64,000 nt of DNA. Origin: Dyadobacter endophyticus. GTDB taxonomy: Bacteria; Bacteroidota; Bacteroidia; Cytophagales; Spirosomataceae. Made by a program: the position numbers and the translations under genes. Within the stretch, counting starts at the first letter, position 1. The number at the start of each line of letters is the position of its first letter. The stretch lies in NCBI RefSeq assembly GCF_014641595.1, contig NZ_BMIA01000001.1, positions 1,178,001-1,242,000 on the forward strand. Reading direction: 5' to 3'. This document shows positions 8,901-17,600 of the stretch, piece after piece. The notes below the pieces were generated by a model. That model was given only the letters and a program-made list of their open reading frames with translations, searched no databases and was not told where the DNA came from.

Positions 8901-9040
8901 CGAAGCAGCATCACGCTGTTTTGCGGTAAGCCATTGTCGCCGGTGTAATGCTGCTCGGTAAAATCGGAGACCTCCTGGCCAGATACGTGTAAGGCTACCG
9001 TGAGGAAGGTGAGAAGGGTAGTAATCCTCGCAATTTTCAT
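5978..9040 (-). CDS. Two-component sensor histidine kinase with beta-propeller sensor
   Basis: About 1020 residues from ATG 9040. This start gives a good signal peptide (MKIARITTLLTFLTVALHVS); a further in-frame ATG at 9148 adds 36 unlikely residues. Most of the protein is a periplasmic two-component-regulator propeller (repeats such as DGFVWMTTQGGLVRFDG and KKTLWAGTYGQGFY) followed by a Y_Y_Y domain (LLEYNIKGLDDEWYQLNG). One TM helix follows (WYATLFALFLLAFSFYLAV), then a coiled coil and the kinase. The phospho-acceptor His is in LLLAHDLQSPL near residue 786; N-box NLIDNSNKYT and G1 box DNGRGM are present. Unlike hybrid sensors of polysaccharide loci there is no fused receiver or AraC domain; the response regulator is the next gene. 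The ligand is unknown. Confidence 0.9.
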   Translation of the reverse strand: MKIARITTLLTFLTVALHVSGQEVSDFTEQHYTGDNGLPQNSVMLLRMDKDGFVWMTTQGGLVRFDGTKFVTYNLSNIPQLASNRIIDLGLTGDSTIYFKDTGFKVFSFDKNNQPFVLNPHIRNRVVLLQSRKDQFDVFANLLPQDRHRIESQFGAFAAQVNYDQVGARGDGFLRIGDNGLAYLYGKKVIFLKTLKGSILSNNRSGILNNRIYFFDQTGRIACIDSTGRQYAVSLKLSGGGIGELHGPSQFFQQGQRLFLHNSNTLYEIGAAAGAGNILVGKPILKTGDIGNVLCYLNIPESGIHILGTDTGGMYVFKKKQFKTVRIPGTNNNFYSQHLYGNDGLLTELGAILPNGTRSGPPFPLIGRSGILVDKAGNVWLNRAYKRVEQRTPDLKLIRQFYAEKEIAKIAQTPDGNIWLNTFSGSLGKISGDSIHWLNLPKLVKTFIPVNNNVIWASDGKGLFQMDVQKASVREIPEMEGREVRAFYTDKKKTLWAGTYGQGFYAIRNGKPTALPLDRNGYLLVVHTFLEDKKGFMWMTTNHGLFKCRTQDVYDFLDGKANSVFYYYYDKSNGFGNNEFNGGCDPSSVVFPDGKFSFSSMDGLVQMYPDSITDILPDARILIDKFIVDGKEQPFAGDLRLGPSFNRIEITLASPYFGLPENQLLEYNIKGLDDEWYQLNGSPTITLNRPGYGTYTLQVRKKAGFGHDNVGLLTKSFTVAPFWYQTWYATLFALFLLAFSFYLAVKLRYHYLTQRRKQLEAQVQERTKQLEYSKRLKEKITLLLAHDLQSPLHFLNLLSDHVAAALEKDRLDDVRTGTAEIKKAATNIHAFVKEINLWTKSQQDGFFLSKRPFPFDGLASELREFFEEMLLFKKNTLHFVNPDNLELLTNREILKAVIRNLIDNSNKYTTDGHIRVELVRQDDKYLKLSVSDNGRGMSPADLSKIKRRIENVLTTEGIEQSGRLGYQIIIDFVARLECKLEVESTVGQGTSVTISGLLPGPPDTEEAILTDIAPPNFTTL

Positions 9041-9212
9041 AGCCGGGTCAACAAAGTGGGTTTGTCCTGAAATGACAGATGTAGGGTCGGGATCGAGGGT
9101 ACAATAATAGCTTAGTTTTGTAATAATTTCTATGGCTTTTACAAACATTTCTAGCCAGTTGGCCTGTTATTCTATGTTAAACTTATTGACTGGTTTTCTT
9201 TACTTTTGACGC

Positions 9213-10133
9213 ATGGCGCGTAATCTGGTTGTCAAAGACCTCCCGGAGCTGTATGAAACAATGGGCCTGCCCGTCGAACCGCTGGATGCGTCGTCGGGTC
9301 TGACCATCCATTTCTTGCAACAGACCTTTACCGAATTCCCATTTAAGTCAGTGCCTTTCAGGCCCAATTATTTCAGTTTTCTGTTTATCCGGGAAGCATT
9401 CGGCAAATACACGATCGATGACCAGAGCTTCGATGTGCAGCCGGGGACGGTATATTTCACCAATCCGGGCAATTACCGTGTTTTCGAATGGTATGGTATC
9501 AACGACACCTGTCTGATCACTTTTAATGAAGCATATTTAAAGGAAAATGTGCACGAAGATGTGTACCGCGATTTTTCTTTCCTGCTTACCGAAACCGTCG
9601 AGCCGAGGGTTTTGTCAGGGGAACAGTTTGCCGTCGTCCAGCAGCTCTATCAGCAGATACATAGTGAATACCGTGGAAATTCACCTTATAAAAACAGGAT
9701 CATCGGCAGTCTGATGGTGGCTTTGCTTTTAAAGATCAAGGAATATTTTTTCCAGGATTATAACCCGATTTATGAAGGTAACCGCAGTTCCCAGATAGTA
9801 AAGACATTTAAAAGAAACCTCGAACAGCATTTCAGGGACCTTGTGAACGGGAAGGTCGAAATGCCCTTGCGTGTTCAGGATTATGCGGACCTGCAATTTT
9901 TACATGTCAATTATTTGTCGAATGTGATCAGCAGCAAAACCGGTAAATCAGTAAGCGCATGGATTGCCGATAAAACCGTCGCCGAAGCCAAAGTGATGTT
10001 GCAAAACCCGGGCCTGACAGTCAAGGGAATAGCCATTCGGTTAGGCTTTCTCGAAGCGCCACATTTCAGTAATTATTTCAAAAAACACACCTCCCAAAGC
10101 CCCGCCGAATACAGGAGGCTGCATGTAGGGTGA
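9213..10133 (+). CDS. AraC family transcriptional regulator
   Basis: 306-residue regulator with an N-terminal cupin-like sensing domain (FAFTEFP-type beta strands; QPGTVYFTNPGNYRVFEW) and a C-terminal AraC double HTH (VKGIAIRLGFLEAPHFSNYF, KKHTSQSPAEYRR). It is divergent from the histidine kinase operon. A TACTTTTG box at 9201-9208 ends only 4 bp before the ATG, so the mRNA may be leaderless or use the next Met (residue 17, 9261). Neither the ligand nor the target can be inferred; the closest oppositely oriented candidate is the kinase operon. Confidence 0.9.
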   Translation: MARNLVVKDLPELYETMGLPVEPLDASSGLTIHFLQQTFTEFPFKSVPFRPNYFSFLFIREAFGKYTIDDQSFDVQPGTVYFTNPGNYRVFEWYGINDTCLITFNEAYLKENVHEDVYRDFSFLLTETVEPRVLSGEQFAVVQQLYQQIHSEYRGNSPYKNRIIGSLMVALLLKIKEYFFQDYNPIYEGNRSSQIVKTFKRNLEQHFRDLVNGKVEMPLRVQDYADLQFLHVNYLSNVISSKTGKSVSAWIADKTVAEAKVMLQNPGLTVKGIAIRLGFLEAPHFSNYFKKHTSQSPAEYRRLHVG

Positions 10134-10134
10134 T

Positions 10135-10968
10135 TTATGTAATATCGTCAAAACCATATGCATCCGGGCTTAGCAGAAGGAGCGACATCGCCCAATGTGC
10201 CTTTTCGTCTTCTTCCGAAAACGGGTGCCGGGACCATACTGACCAGCCTTCAACGGGCTGATAAAATTTTTCGTAGTTCAAGCGGTCGAATTCTTTCAGC
10301 TCTTCCAGTTTTTTGGATTGGAATTCCGTTATCTCGGGATTCTGGCGGTATAATCTATCTTTAATGAATTGCGCCACGGATTTCGTCGGCGCGTCCACTG
10401 CATTCTCGAAAGCCCAATAGTCTGGTAGCAGGCATTGTGTATAATGGGTAAGCATCACCTCCTTCAACCCATTTGGGGCAAAAGTCTTTTGGAACCGTAT
10501 GTGGTGCACCAGCGCTTCTTTCTGGCGCTCATGCAAGAAAGTTTTGTAACATGCTTTCAGATAGTCAATTTTAACACGATCCGCGTGGAATGCAGATGGA
10601 AAAACAGGGGAAGGCTGCGTATAAAGGGAGGGAATAAGATTATTTTTAAGGTACTCGATTTTCGCGCGATGATAATCAAGCCATCTGGCGCGTTCATTGT
10701 CCTGCTGGATCGAATTCTCCGTGTATTGTGCATAAAGACGCTCCTTCAATTCGTCGTACCGGACCCTTTGTCCCTCATTCAATAGTCCTTGAAAGGCAAT
10801 AAGTTCATAATCCCAGTCTTCCCATACGGATAGTATATGTTTTGGTGAAAATGTATCCCTGATCGCCTCATATTTAAGGACTTGTTCCGCTTGCTCAAAT
10901 GTCAGATCGAGGTAGTGATACCTGTCCTGAACAAGCTCTACATTCGAACGATGGTCGCTTTTTTCCAT
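10135..10968 (-). CDS. Uncharacterised protein, 277 residues
   Basis: Cytosolic, mostly alpha-helical and charged protein with no signal peptide or TM segment. The start at ATG 10968 (MEKSDHRSNVELVQDRYHYL) is preferred; extending upstream would read into the GH28 gene at 11101. Tandem features are seen: repeated YLKN/YLKACY segments and HYRFEEL-like aromatic/acidic helices (KLEELKEFDRLNYEKFY). I do not recognise the family. Its stop lies 1 bp from the stop of the AraC gene (convergent), and its 5' end is divergent from the GH28 gene. Confidence 0.72.
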   Translation of the reverse strand: MEKSDHRSNVELVQDRYHYLDLTFEQAEQVLKYEAIRDTFSPKHILSVWEDWDYELIAFQGLLNEGQRVRYDELKERLYAQYTENSIQQDNERARWLDYHRAKIEYLKNNLIPSLYTQPSPVFPSAFHADRVKIDYLKACYKTFLHERQKEALVHHIRFQKTFAPNGLKEVMLTHYTQCLLPDYWAFENAVDAPTKSVAQFIKDRLYRQNPEITEFQSKKLEELKEFDRLNYEKFYQPVEGWSVWSRHPFSEEDEKAHWAMSLLLLSPDAYGFDDIT

Positions 10969-11100
10969 GGATATTGATTTGCTGATATGCCAATATAGCA
11001 CGTCCCGACGATTTCGTGTTAGATAATATGCGGCATTTTTAAGAGTAGTTGCAGCCAACCTTCGTCTTCCCGGTGGAGATTTTGGTAATGGTGAACAGAC

Positions 11101-12684
11101 ATGATGATGCATTTGAAATTCTGGATTTTTATTTTGGTAACCTTGGCAGCTGGGGCGAACGCAAGCGGGCAAACCGCCGTGGCTAACCGCGCTGGAGCCG
11201 TCCCAAAGGTTGAGGACGTGGGTGCAGGGAAATTGCCGGCAGAAATAGCCCCGGTAAAAGCCCCATTCCCGATGCCGCGGTTTGTAAAACCAGTTTTTCC
11301 CGCATTAACAATAAAAATCACTGACAAAGGCGCCCGCAAAGGCACCATGGTCACAAAAGCGATACAGGCGGCGGTTGATGAAGTGAGCAGGAACAAAGGC
11401 GGGACGGTGATCATTCCGCAAGGTATCTGGAAAACCGGGCGTATCAGTTTGAAAAACAATGTAAACCTACACCTGAGCGAAGGCGCGGAACTGCATTTCA
11501 GCGCGGAAATCGAGGATTACCTTCCGGCTGTGTTCACAAGGAATGAGGGAGTGGAGCTGATGTCCCTTGGGGCGTTGATTTATGCCAATGGCCAGGAGAA
11601 TATCGCTGTAACAGGCAAAGGAAAGCTTGTCGGCCCGCCCGACGGCCCGGTCAGGAAGCGCATTATGACGCTGGACGTGATCGAAAAGGTGGTTCCTTCC
11701 GATAAGCCGGTACATGAAAGGGTTTACGAAGGCAAAGACGGCGGCTTTATTTTTCCGCCGATGTTCATTTCTCCGATCAACTGTAAAAAGGTTTATATAG
11801 AGGGGATTACGCTCGAAAATACGCCATTCTGGAACGTGGTGCCGGTGTATTGCGATAATGTGATTATCCGCGGCATTACTGTGCGTTCGGTGGGCATTCC
11901 GCGGGGCGACGGGATCGATATTGAATCGTCCAGGAATGTGCTCATCGAGTACTGCACCCTTGCCAGCGGCGACGATTGTTTCACGATCAAGGCCGGGCGC
12001 GGCGAGGACGGCATCCGGGTGAACAAGCCGACGGAAAACGTGGTGATCCGCTACTGCCTCGCCCGCGAGGGCCACGGCGGCATTACCTGCGGCAGCGAAA
12101 CGGCCGGAATGATCCGTAACCTGTATGTGCACGACTGTGTTTTTGACGACACCGACACCGGCCTGCGTTTCAAAACGCGCCGCTCCCGGGCCGGAGGCGG
12201 GGATAACCTCGTGTACGAGCGCGTGCGCATGATCCTGCGCGGCGATGCTGTGAAATTCGATATGCTGGGCAGCCGGCAATATGTAGGCGAGCTGGCAGAC
12301 CGCCTGCCCGCGCGGCCTGTCGACAAGCTGACACCCGCATACCGCAACATCACCGCCCGGAACATCATCATCGAAAAGGCGCGCACCTTTATCGACATTA
12401 CCGGCATTCCCGAATCGCCGGCTGCCAACCTGCTCATCGAAAATGCCGATGTGCGGGTCCGGACCGCATTCAAAGCCAGCGACGCCGAGGGCATTACGAT
12501 CCGGAATGCGTCTATCGCCATGACCGATTCTCTTTTGCACGGACTGGATATCCGCCATGTTCTTTTTGAAAAAGTGGAATTCAAAACACCCGGCAAACGG
12601 GTGTGGATGGACGTTCAAGGCGAAAACTCGAAGAATATCCGGTTTGTAGATTGCATCCCCGCGAAGCCGGAAGATTGGGAGTAA
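11101..12684 (+). CDS. Glycoside hydrolase family 28 (polygalacturonase-like)
   Basis: 527 residues with a signal peptide (MHLKFWIFILVTLAAGANAS; ATGs at 11101, 11104 and 11107 all possible). A right-handed beta-helix follows an early ITDKGARKGTMVTKAIQAA motif. GH28 catalytic motifs in order: GDGIDIES near residue 272, SGDDCFTIKAG near 292 (catalytic Asp pair), GHGGITCGSE near 325 (His) and RFKTRRSRAGG near 357 (the substrate-binding R-x-K). Likely periplasmic or secreted hydrolysis of galacturonans or rhamnogalacturonan in pectin. No other pectinase flanks it, but SusCD genes begin 0.4 kb downstream on the other strand. GC is somewhat higher in the middle part. Confidence 0.93.
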   Translation: MMMHLKFWIFILVTLAAGANASGQTAVANRAGAVPKVEDVGAGKLPAEIAPVKAPFPMPRFVKPVFPALTIKITDKGARKGTMVTKAIQAAVDEVSRNKGGTVIIPQGIWKTGRISLKNNVNLHLSEGAELHFSAEIEDYLPAVFTRNEGVELMSLGALIYANGQENIAVTGKGKLVGPPDGPVRKRIMTLDVIEKVVPSDKPVHERVYEGKDGGFIFPPMFISPINCKKVYIEGITLENTPFWNVVPVYCDNVIIRGITVRSVGIPRGDGIDIESSRNVLIEYCTLASGDDCFTIKAGRGEDGIRVNKPTENVVIRYCLAREGHGGITCGSETAGMIRNLYVHDCVFDDTDTGLRFKTRRSRAGGGDNLVYERVRMILRGDAVKFDMLGSRQYVGELADRLPARPVDKLTPAYRNITARNIIIEKARTFIDITGIPESPAANLLIENADVRVRTAFKASDAEGITIRNASIAMTDSLLHGLDIRHVLFEKVEFKTPGKRVWMDVQGENSKNIRFVDCIPAKPEDWE

Positions 12685-12860
12685 CAGGTAAGGGTGGTGA
12701 CCAAACTCAATAGCAGGCCGAAGGACCACGCTTCCACGACTTCCGCCGATAGGAAATCGGCGAGAAGGTGCTGAATGGCAGATATACAGGAGTGTGGAGT
12801 ATTTGCTACGATTAAATATTTGACGATTCGCTGGCATGAACCCCTGTTCGTGCGAGCGAA

Positions 12861-12983
12861 TCAGTCCTGAAATTCGAGCAGCGCTTTCAGCGCCTTAAAG
12901 CAGGCGTATGCCAGGTAAATTGGCACCAGAAGCGGCAGGAAAACAGCCATTTTCAGGATGTCGTCATTTGTAAAATTTTTCAT
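12861..12983 (-). CDS. Small membrane protein, 40 residues
   Basis: Frame from ATG 12983 to TGA 12861. The peptide begins MKNFTNDDILKMAVFLPLLV, has one hydrophobic helix (MAVFLPLLVPIYLAYACF) and ends with an amphipathic basic tail (KALKALLEFQD). Composition and helix are typical of a real single-pass small protein. Two palindromes lie upstream (12985-12996 and 12993-13002). Function unknown; no family recognised. Confidence 0.45.
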   Translation of the reverse strand: MKNFTNDDILKMAVFLPLLVPIYLAYACFKALKALLEFQD

Positions 12984-12984
12984 A

Positions 12985-13036
12985 ACAAAATTTTGTATAC
13001 AACTTATTCTACAAATAGATAAAAGTTGTTCCACAA
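12985..13036. promoter_or_regulatory. Cluster of TTGT/ACAA palindromes upstream of the 40-residue ORF
   Basis: ACAAAATTTTGT (12985-12996, perfect), TTGTATACAA (12993-13002, perfect) and TTGTTCCACAA (13026-13036, TTGT-N3-ACAA). Three related inverted repeats in 52 bp suggest a repressor site for the small leftward gene. No regulator gene is adjacent. Confidence 0.35.
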
Positions 13037-13120
13037 ATATAGGGCAACAAAATTTAATTCACGGTAAAAAAAATGGCTGCTCACAACTAAATGAGCAGCC
13101 ATTTTTACAAACTATGCACC

Positions 13121-14668
13121 TTACTTGTTCCACCAAAGCGCGGTCGTAATGTCGTCATTACCTTGTGCTTTCACAGCATTCTGGTAGTTGGCCAGGTTTA
13201 CGCTCTGTTCTTTGGGCGGGTAGTACAGCCGTTGCGGAACGCCCTCGCCGAATAGTGGCTGGAACTTGTAGTCGGTGGTTTTGCCATCGACGGTGCGGCT
13301 CCAAACGATATCACCCGGCTTTACCAGGAACGTCGGATAGCCGGTGCGACGGATTTCAGCCCATGCCTCATCGCCCTGGGTATAAAGTGCCAGGTATTTC
13401 TGGTTCAGTACATTGGCTTTATCGGCCTTCGGAAGCGCGGCCAGGTAGATGGTGATATCGGCCTGTGCAACTCCCCATTTTTGCAACGAAGCCGTCACAC
13501 CGTTGATATATTCCTGCTGATCCCAGTTTTTGTATTCCGAAATAAGGAATGCTACTTCGGCATATTCCTGCAATACTTCACCATAATTGGCCGCGTTCAC
13601 AGCCGCGCCGGGAAGGCTCACGTCGGTGGCTGTCAGCAAGCCGGCCGCCGCAACGGGGAGCCCGTATGGCTGGCCTGTGTAGTTGCCGGCTGCATTTTTA
13701 GTAGCGTAAATCGGCAGGCGCGGGTCCTGAACCTTCACCGTCCCCAGCTCGCCTTTCAGTACATTGATAATGATGTGCGAAACGGCGAAATCCTTGCGGT
13801 TGGCGGTAACGGTAGCACGGTACAGCGGTGCCTCATTGGGTGCAAGCGACTGGTATTTGAACACCGCATTGTCCGCATTGGAAGTGAAAACACCCTTTGC
13901 CAAGGCATCGTCGAAATGCGTTTTAGATTCGGCCGGGAGCTGCTTGCGGATGCGCGTCGCGATACGCAGGCGCAGGGAGTTGGCGAACTTGGCCCACAGA
14001 TCGTTCTTGCCTTTATAAATCACGTCATAATTGCCAAATGTCGTGGCGGTCTTGTATTTGGCAAGCGTATCGCCGGCCGCTTTCAGCTCATTGAGAATGT
14101 CGAGATAGATCTTCTGCTGGCTGGCATAGGCTGGGCTCAGGTTTTCGGGCTCCTGCTGTAATGCCTGAAACTCGGGATCCTGGTTGCCGTACGATTGGTA
14201 AGGGATATTGCCAAACACATCCGTCAGGTTCTGGAACGCATAGGCTTTCAGAATGCGCGCAACGGCGATCTGGTTCGCATTGCTGCCCGCTGTCCCGGCG
14301 GCGGCGATGCTTTTCGTAGCCGGGTCGGTATTCAGTTTGATGATCTCATTGAGGTTGTTCAGCGCCTTGTACGCGTTGCTCCAATAGGTGTCCGAATACG
14401 AGCGGGGAATATCGTAGCGCGACTGGTCGCTGTAAATATTCTGGCTGTAATACTGGGCAAAAAGCTGCGAGCCGCGCAGGGAGCTGTTCTCGTTGCGGAT
14501 GTTGTCGATCACCTGTTTTTCGGCCGAGAGCAGCACGGTGGTGGTGGTCACGTTTTCGGGACGGTTCGGGTCCTTGTTAATGTCCTCGAAATGGCTGTCG
14601 GAGCAGCTGTTAAGCAATGCGCCGATGACGAGGGTCAGAATACCTTTATGATATATGAACTTTTGCAT
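13121..14668 (-). CDS. SusD/RagB family outer-membrane lipoprotein
   Basis: 515 residues from ATG 14668 (MQKFIYHKGILTLVIGALLN). The signal peptide ends in lipobox LLNSC, so the mature protein is a lipoprotein on the outer leaflet of the outer membrane. The N-terminal segment SHFEDINKDPNRP and the TPR-like helical repeats of the SusD_like_2 type follow (YWSNAYKALNNLNEIIK, YLDILNELKAAGDTL). Conserved C-terminal motifs include EAWAEIRRTGYPTFL and RLYYPPKEQSVN. It acts as the lid/binding partner of the SusC transporter encoded upstream (14 to 23 bp gap), together importing an oligosaccharide or peptide. The substrate is not evident. Confidence 0.92.
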   Translation of the reverse strand: MQKFIYHKGILTLVIGALLNSCSDSHFEDINKDPNRPENVTTTTVLLSAEKQVIDNIRNENSSLRGSQLFAQYYSQNIYSDQSRYDIPRSYSDTYWSNAYKALNNLNEIIKLNTDPATKSIAAAGTAGSNANQIAVARILKAYAFQNLTDVFGNIPYQSYGNQDPEFQALQQEPENLSPAYASQQKIYLDILNELKAAGDTLAKYKTATTFGNYDVIYKGKNDLWAKFANSLRLRIATRIRKQLPAESKTHFDDALAKGVFTSNADNAVFKYQSLAPNEAPLYRATVTANRKDFAVSHIIINVLKGELGTVKVQDPRLPIYATKNAAGNYTGQPYGLPVAAAGLLTATDVSLPGAAVNAANYGEVLQEYAEVAFLISEYKNWDQQEYINGVTASLQKWGVAQADITIYLAALPKADKANVLNQKYLALYTQGDEAWAEIRRTGYPTFLVKPGDIVWSRTVDGKTTDYKFQPLFGEGVPQRLYYPPKEQSVNLANYQNAVKAQGNDDITTALWWNK

Positions 14669-14691
14669 GATCTTCAATTTGAATGTGGTGG

Positions 14692-17600
14692 TTAAAACTT
14701 CACATTTACGTTCAGGCCGTAAGTGGCAGGTACCGGAACGCTGCCGCCTTCAAGACCCTGGATATTGCCGCCGCTGCTCGTGAACTCGGGGTCTATGTAC
14801 TTGCTGGCCGTGTAAATGTTGGCCAGGTTACGGCCGTAAACCCCGAAATACACCTGTTTTACCGCTTTGTTGTTGAGCGCCAGGTTATAGCCGAATGTGA
14901 TTTCGCGCAGCTTTACGAACGTCGCATCGAAGATCGTCTGCGGGGTAGGGCCGCTGTATTCCCCGCGTGACCATGCCTGCGCGGTAATGCGGGTGTCGTT
15001 CTGGGTGGTGTTGGTCACCTGATAGGTGCCGTCGGCATTGTAGGTAACAGTCCCTTTCACGCCATCGAGCACCACTCCTGTTTCGCGGATGTTATTGGCG
15101 GCTGTTTTATCCAAAACACCTGCATACATCGCCACTTTGTAGGTTTGTGAGAAGAATTTGCCGCCCACGCGCCCGTCGACCAGGAAGCCGAGGTTGAAAT
15201 GCTTGTAGGTAAAGTTGTTCTGGAAGCCAAAGAGGTATTTCGGGAGCACACTTCCCAGCGGGGTAAGCTGCTGTGCACGTTCGTAAGTACCGTCCGCTTT
15301 GATCACCTTCTGGCCGTCGGCCGCGTAAACGAAGTCGTTTCCGAGGAGCTGTCCGTAAGGCTGTCCTTCACGCGCCACGAGCGTCACAAGGCTGTTGGCA
15401 AGCTGAAAGGTATTGATGCCCGGCGCCAGTGCGATCACCTTGTTGCGGTTTCTCGACCAGTTCAGGCTCGAATTCCATTCAAAACCATTCGCGCGGATCG
15501 GCGTGCCGGTTAGCGTTATTTCAATACCCTTGTTGTTGATCTTACCCGCATTGATCACCTTCGAGTCGTAACCAAATGCCGACGACACGGGAATATTGAT
15601 GATCTGGTTGCGGCTCACATTGTCATAGTACGTAATGTCGAGTCCGACACGGTTTTTCAATGCCTGGATGTTCAAACCGGCCTCCCACGAGCTGGTAATC
15701 TCGGGTTTGAGCGCCTGGTTGTTCAACTGCGCGGGTAGTTTGTAAGAAGGCAGACCGTCGAACGACTGGCTTGCTTCATACGCGCGTTGCAGCTGGTAAG
15801 GATCGGTATCGTTACCCACCTGCGCCCACCCGAGGCGAACTTTGGCAAAATCCAGCCAGTTGATGTCTTTCACACCGCTCAGCTCGCTGAGGATCAAACT
15901 GGTTGTAAGTGAAGGGTATGCGAATGAGTTCCGATTTAACGGCAGGGTAGAAGACCAGTCGTTACGCAGCGTTCCGTCGAGGAACAGCAGGCTCTTCCAG
16001 CCCAGCGAGAAGCTGCCGAATACCGAGCTGATTTGCTTGCGGTAAGCGTTCGAGTTGACGAGTACCGAGCTGGCATTCTTCAAATTATAGTATTCTGGAA
16101 TGATCAACCCACCCTGCGTGACGGCATCGCTGATGCGGCGGCGCTGGCTCATGATATTACCACCCGCATTCACATTCAATGAAATATCGCCCCAGCTCTT
16201 GGTCGCCGAAGCCAGCAATTCGTAGTTGAACTCGCTGAAATTGTTGTTATACTCCTGGTACTGCGATTGCGTGCGGGAATAGACGGCAATACGGTCCTGA
16301 TATTGATATTGGTACACGTCCGCATTCACTTTTCCGCTTAGCTTCAACCAGCTGTTCACGTCGTACACCACGCCCACGTTGCCGTAGAAACGGTCACGGT
16401 TTTCTTCGAGGTAGCTCTGGTAAGCAGACCAGTACGGGTTATCGATAAACTTCGCAGCTTCTCCGGCGGGGGTATCCTGGTAGCCGCTGCGGTTCCAGAG
16501 GATTTGGCTGCCGTCGGTGCGCTTGTAGTTTTTCAGCTTGTCGTAATCCACCTGCACCTGTCCCCATTGGAATGCTTCGAGGATGATGTTCCGATTGGTA
16601 GCACCCGTCCACGGCCGGCCGGTCGACTGGTTTTTGATATAATTGAAATTATTGTAAAACTTGAACTTGCCGGCCTGCGTAGAGCCTGAGAAGTTGATCG
16701 AGTTGCGTTTCAGCGACGAGTTTGGGATAGTGCCTTTTACATTCTTATTGGTAAACGAAATGCGATAGGTGGAGGTAGCATTACCGCCGCTTACGGCAAG
16801 GCTGTTGGTGTTCGAAACGCCGGTTTCGAAGAAGGTATGCACGTCGTTTTTAGGATAAGACCACGGTTGTGGTTTCAGGTATTCTGCCGTGTTTTCGGGA
16901 TCGAGGTTATACCAATGCAGCACAGGCGTGCCGTCCAGTTTCGGTCCCCAGCTTTCGTCTACGGCATATTCGGCGATGTTATATTCGTTGCCGCCGATGG
17001 TTGCCTTCTGGAAAGTGTTCGAAAAGCCTCCGCCATACAATTTCTGGCGTTTCGGCAGGCGCACGATGTTTTCAAATTCGACGCCGGTGTTGAGCGTGAT
17101 ATTCACCTTGCTGTTTTCCTTGCCTTTTTTGGTGGTAATCAAAATCACCCCGTTTGCCGCGCGCGTTCCGTAAAGCGCAGCGGCGGATGGCCCTTTCAGC
17201 ACGGAGATGTTCTCGATATCGTCGGGGTTGATGTCCTGGATCATGTTACCGACATCTTTACCACCGCTTCCTGCGCTCGTAGCGGCGCTGTTCAGGTCGG
17301 CATTGTCGATCGGCGTACCGTCGATCACGTACAGAGGCTGGTTGTTACCGGAAATGGAGTTGATCCCCCGCAGCAACACGCGCGAGGAGCCGCCCATGTT
17401 GCCGCCCGATGTAACGACCTGCAAGCCAGCCACTTTTCCTGATAATGCGCTCAGTGCGTTCGTAGGGCGTGTTTGCAATGCCTCGCCCTTCACTTCCTGC
17501 ACCGCATAGCCTAGCGCGCGTTTCTCGCGGGAAATACCCAGTGCGGTAACCACCACCTCGTTAAGGATCTTGGCGTCCTGTTTCAATGCGATGGCGATCT

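Larger units (their letters stand above)
12685..13120. other. Intergenic region with small ORF and palindromes
   Basis: A 436-bp stretch between convergent GH28 and SusD genes. A hairpin GCCGAT-AGGAA-ATCGGC lies at 12745-12761 without a T-tract. The rest holds the 40-residue membrane ORF (12983-12861) and its palindromic upstream region. Confidence 0.5.

Noticed and set aside
11467..12837. 456-codon leftward frame opposite the GH28 gene
   Set aside because: Pure antisense of a well-supported GH28 gene; composition is that of GC-rich antisense codons with many His, and no domain is seen.
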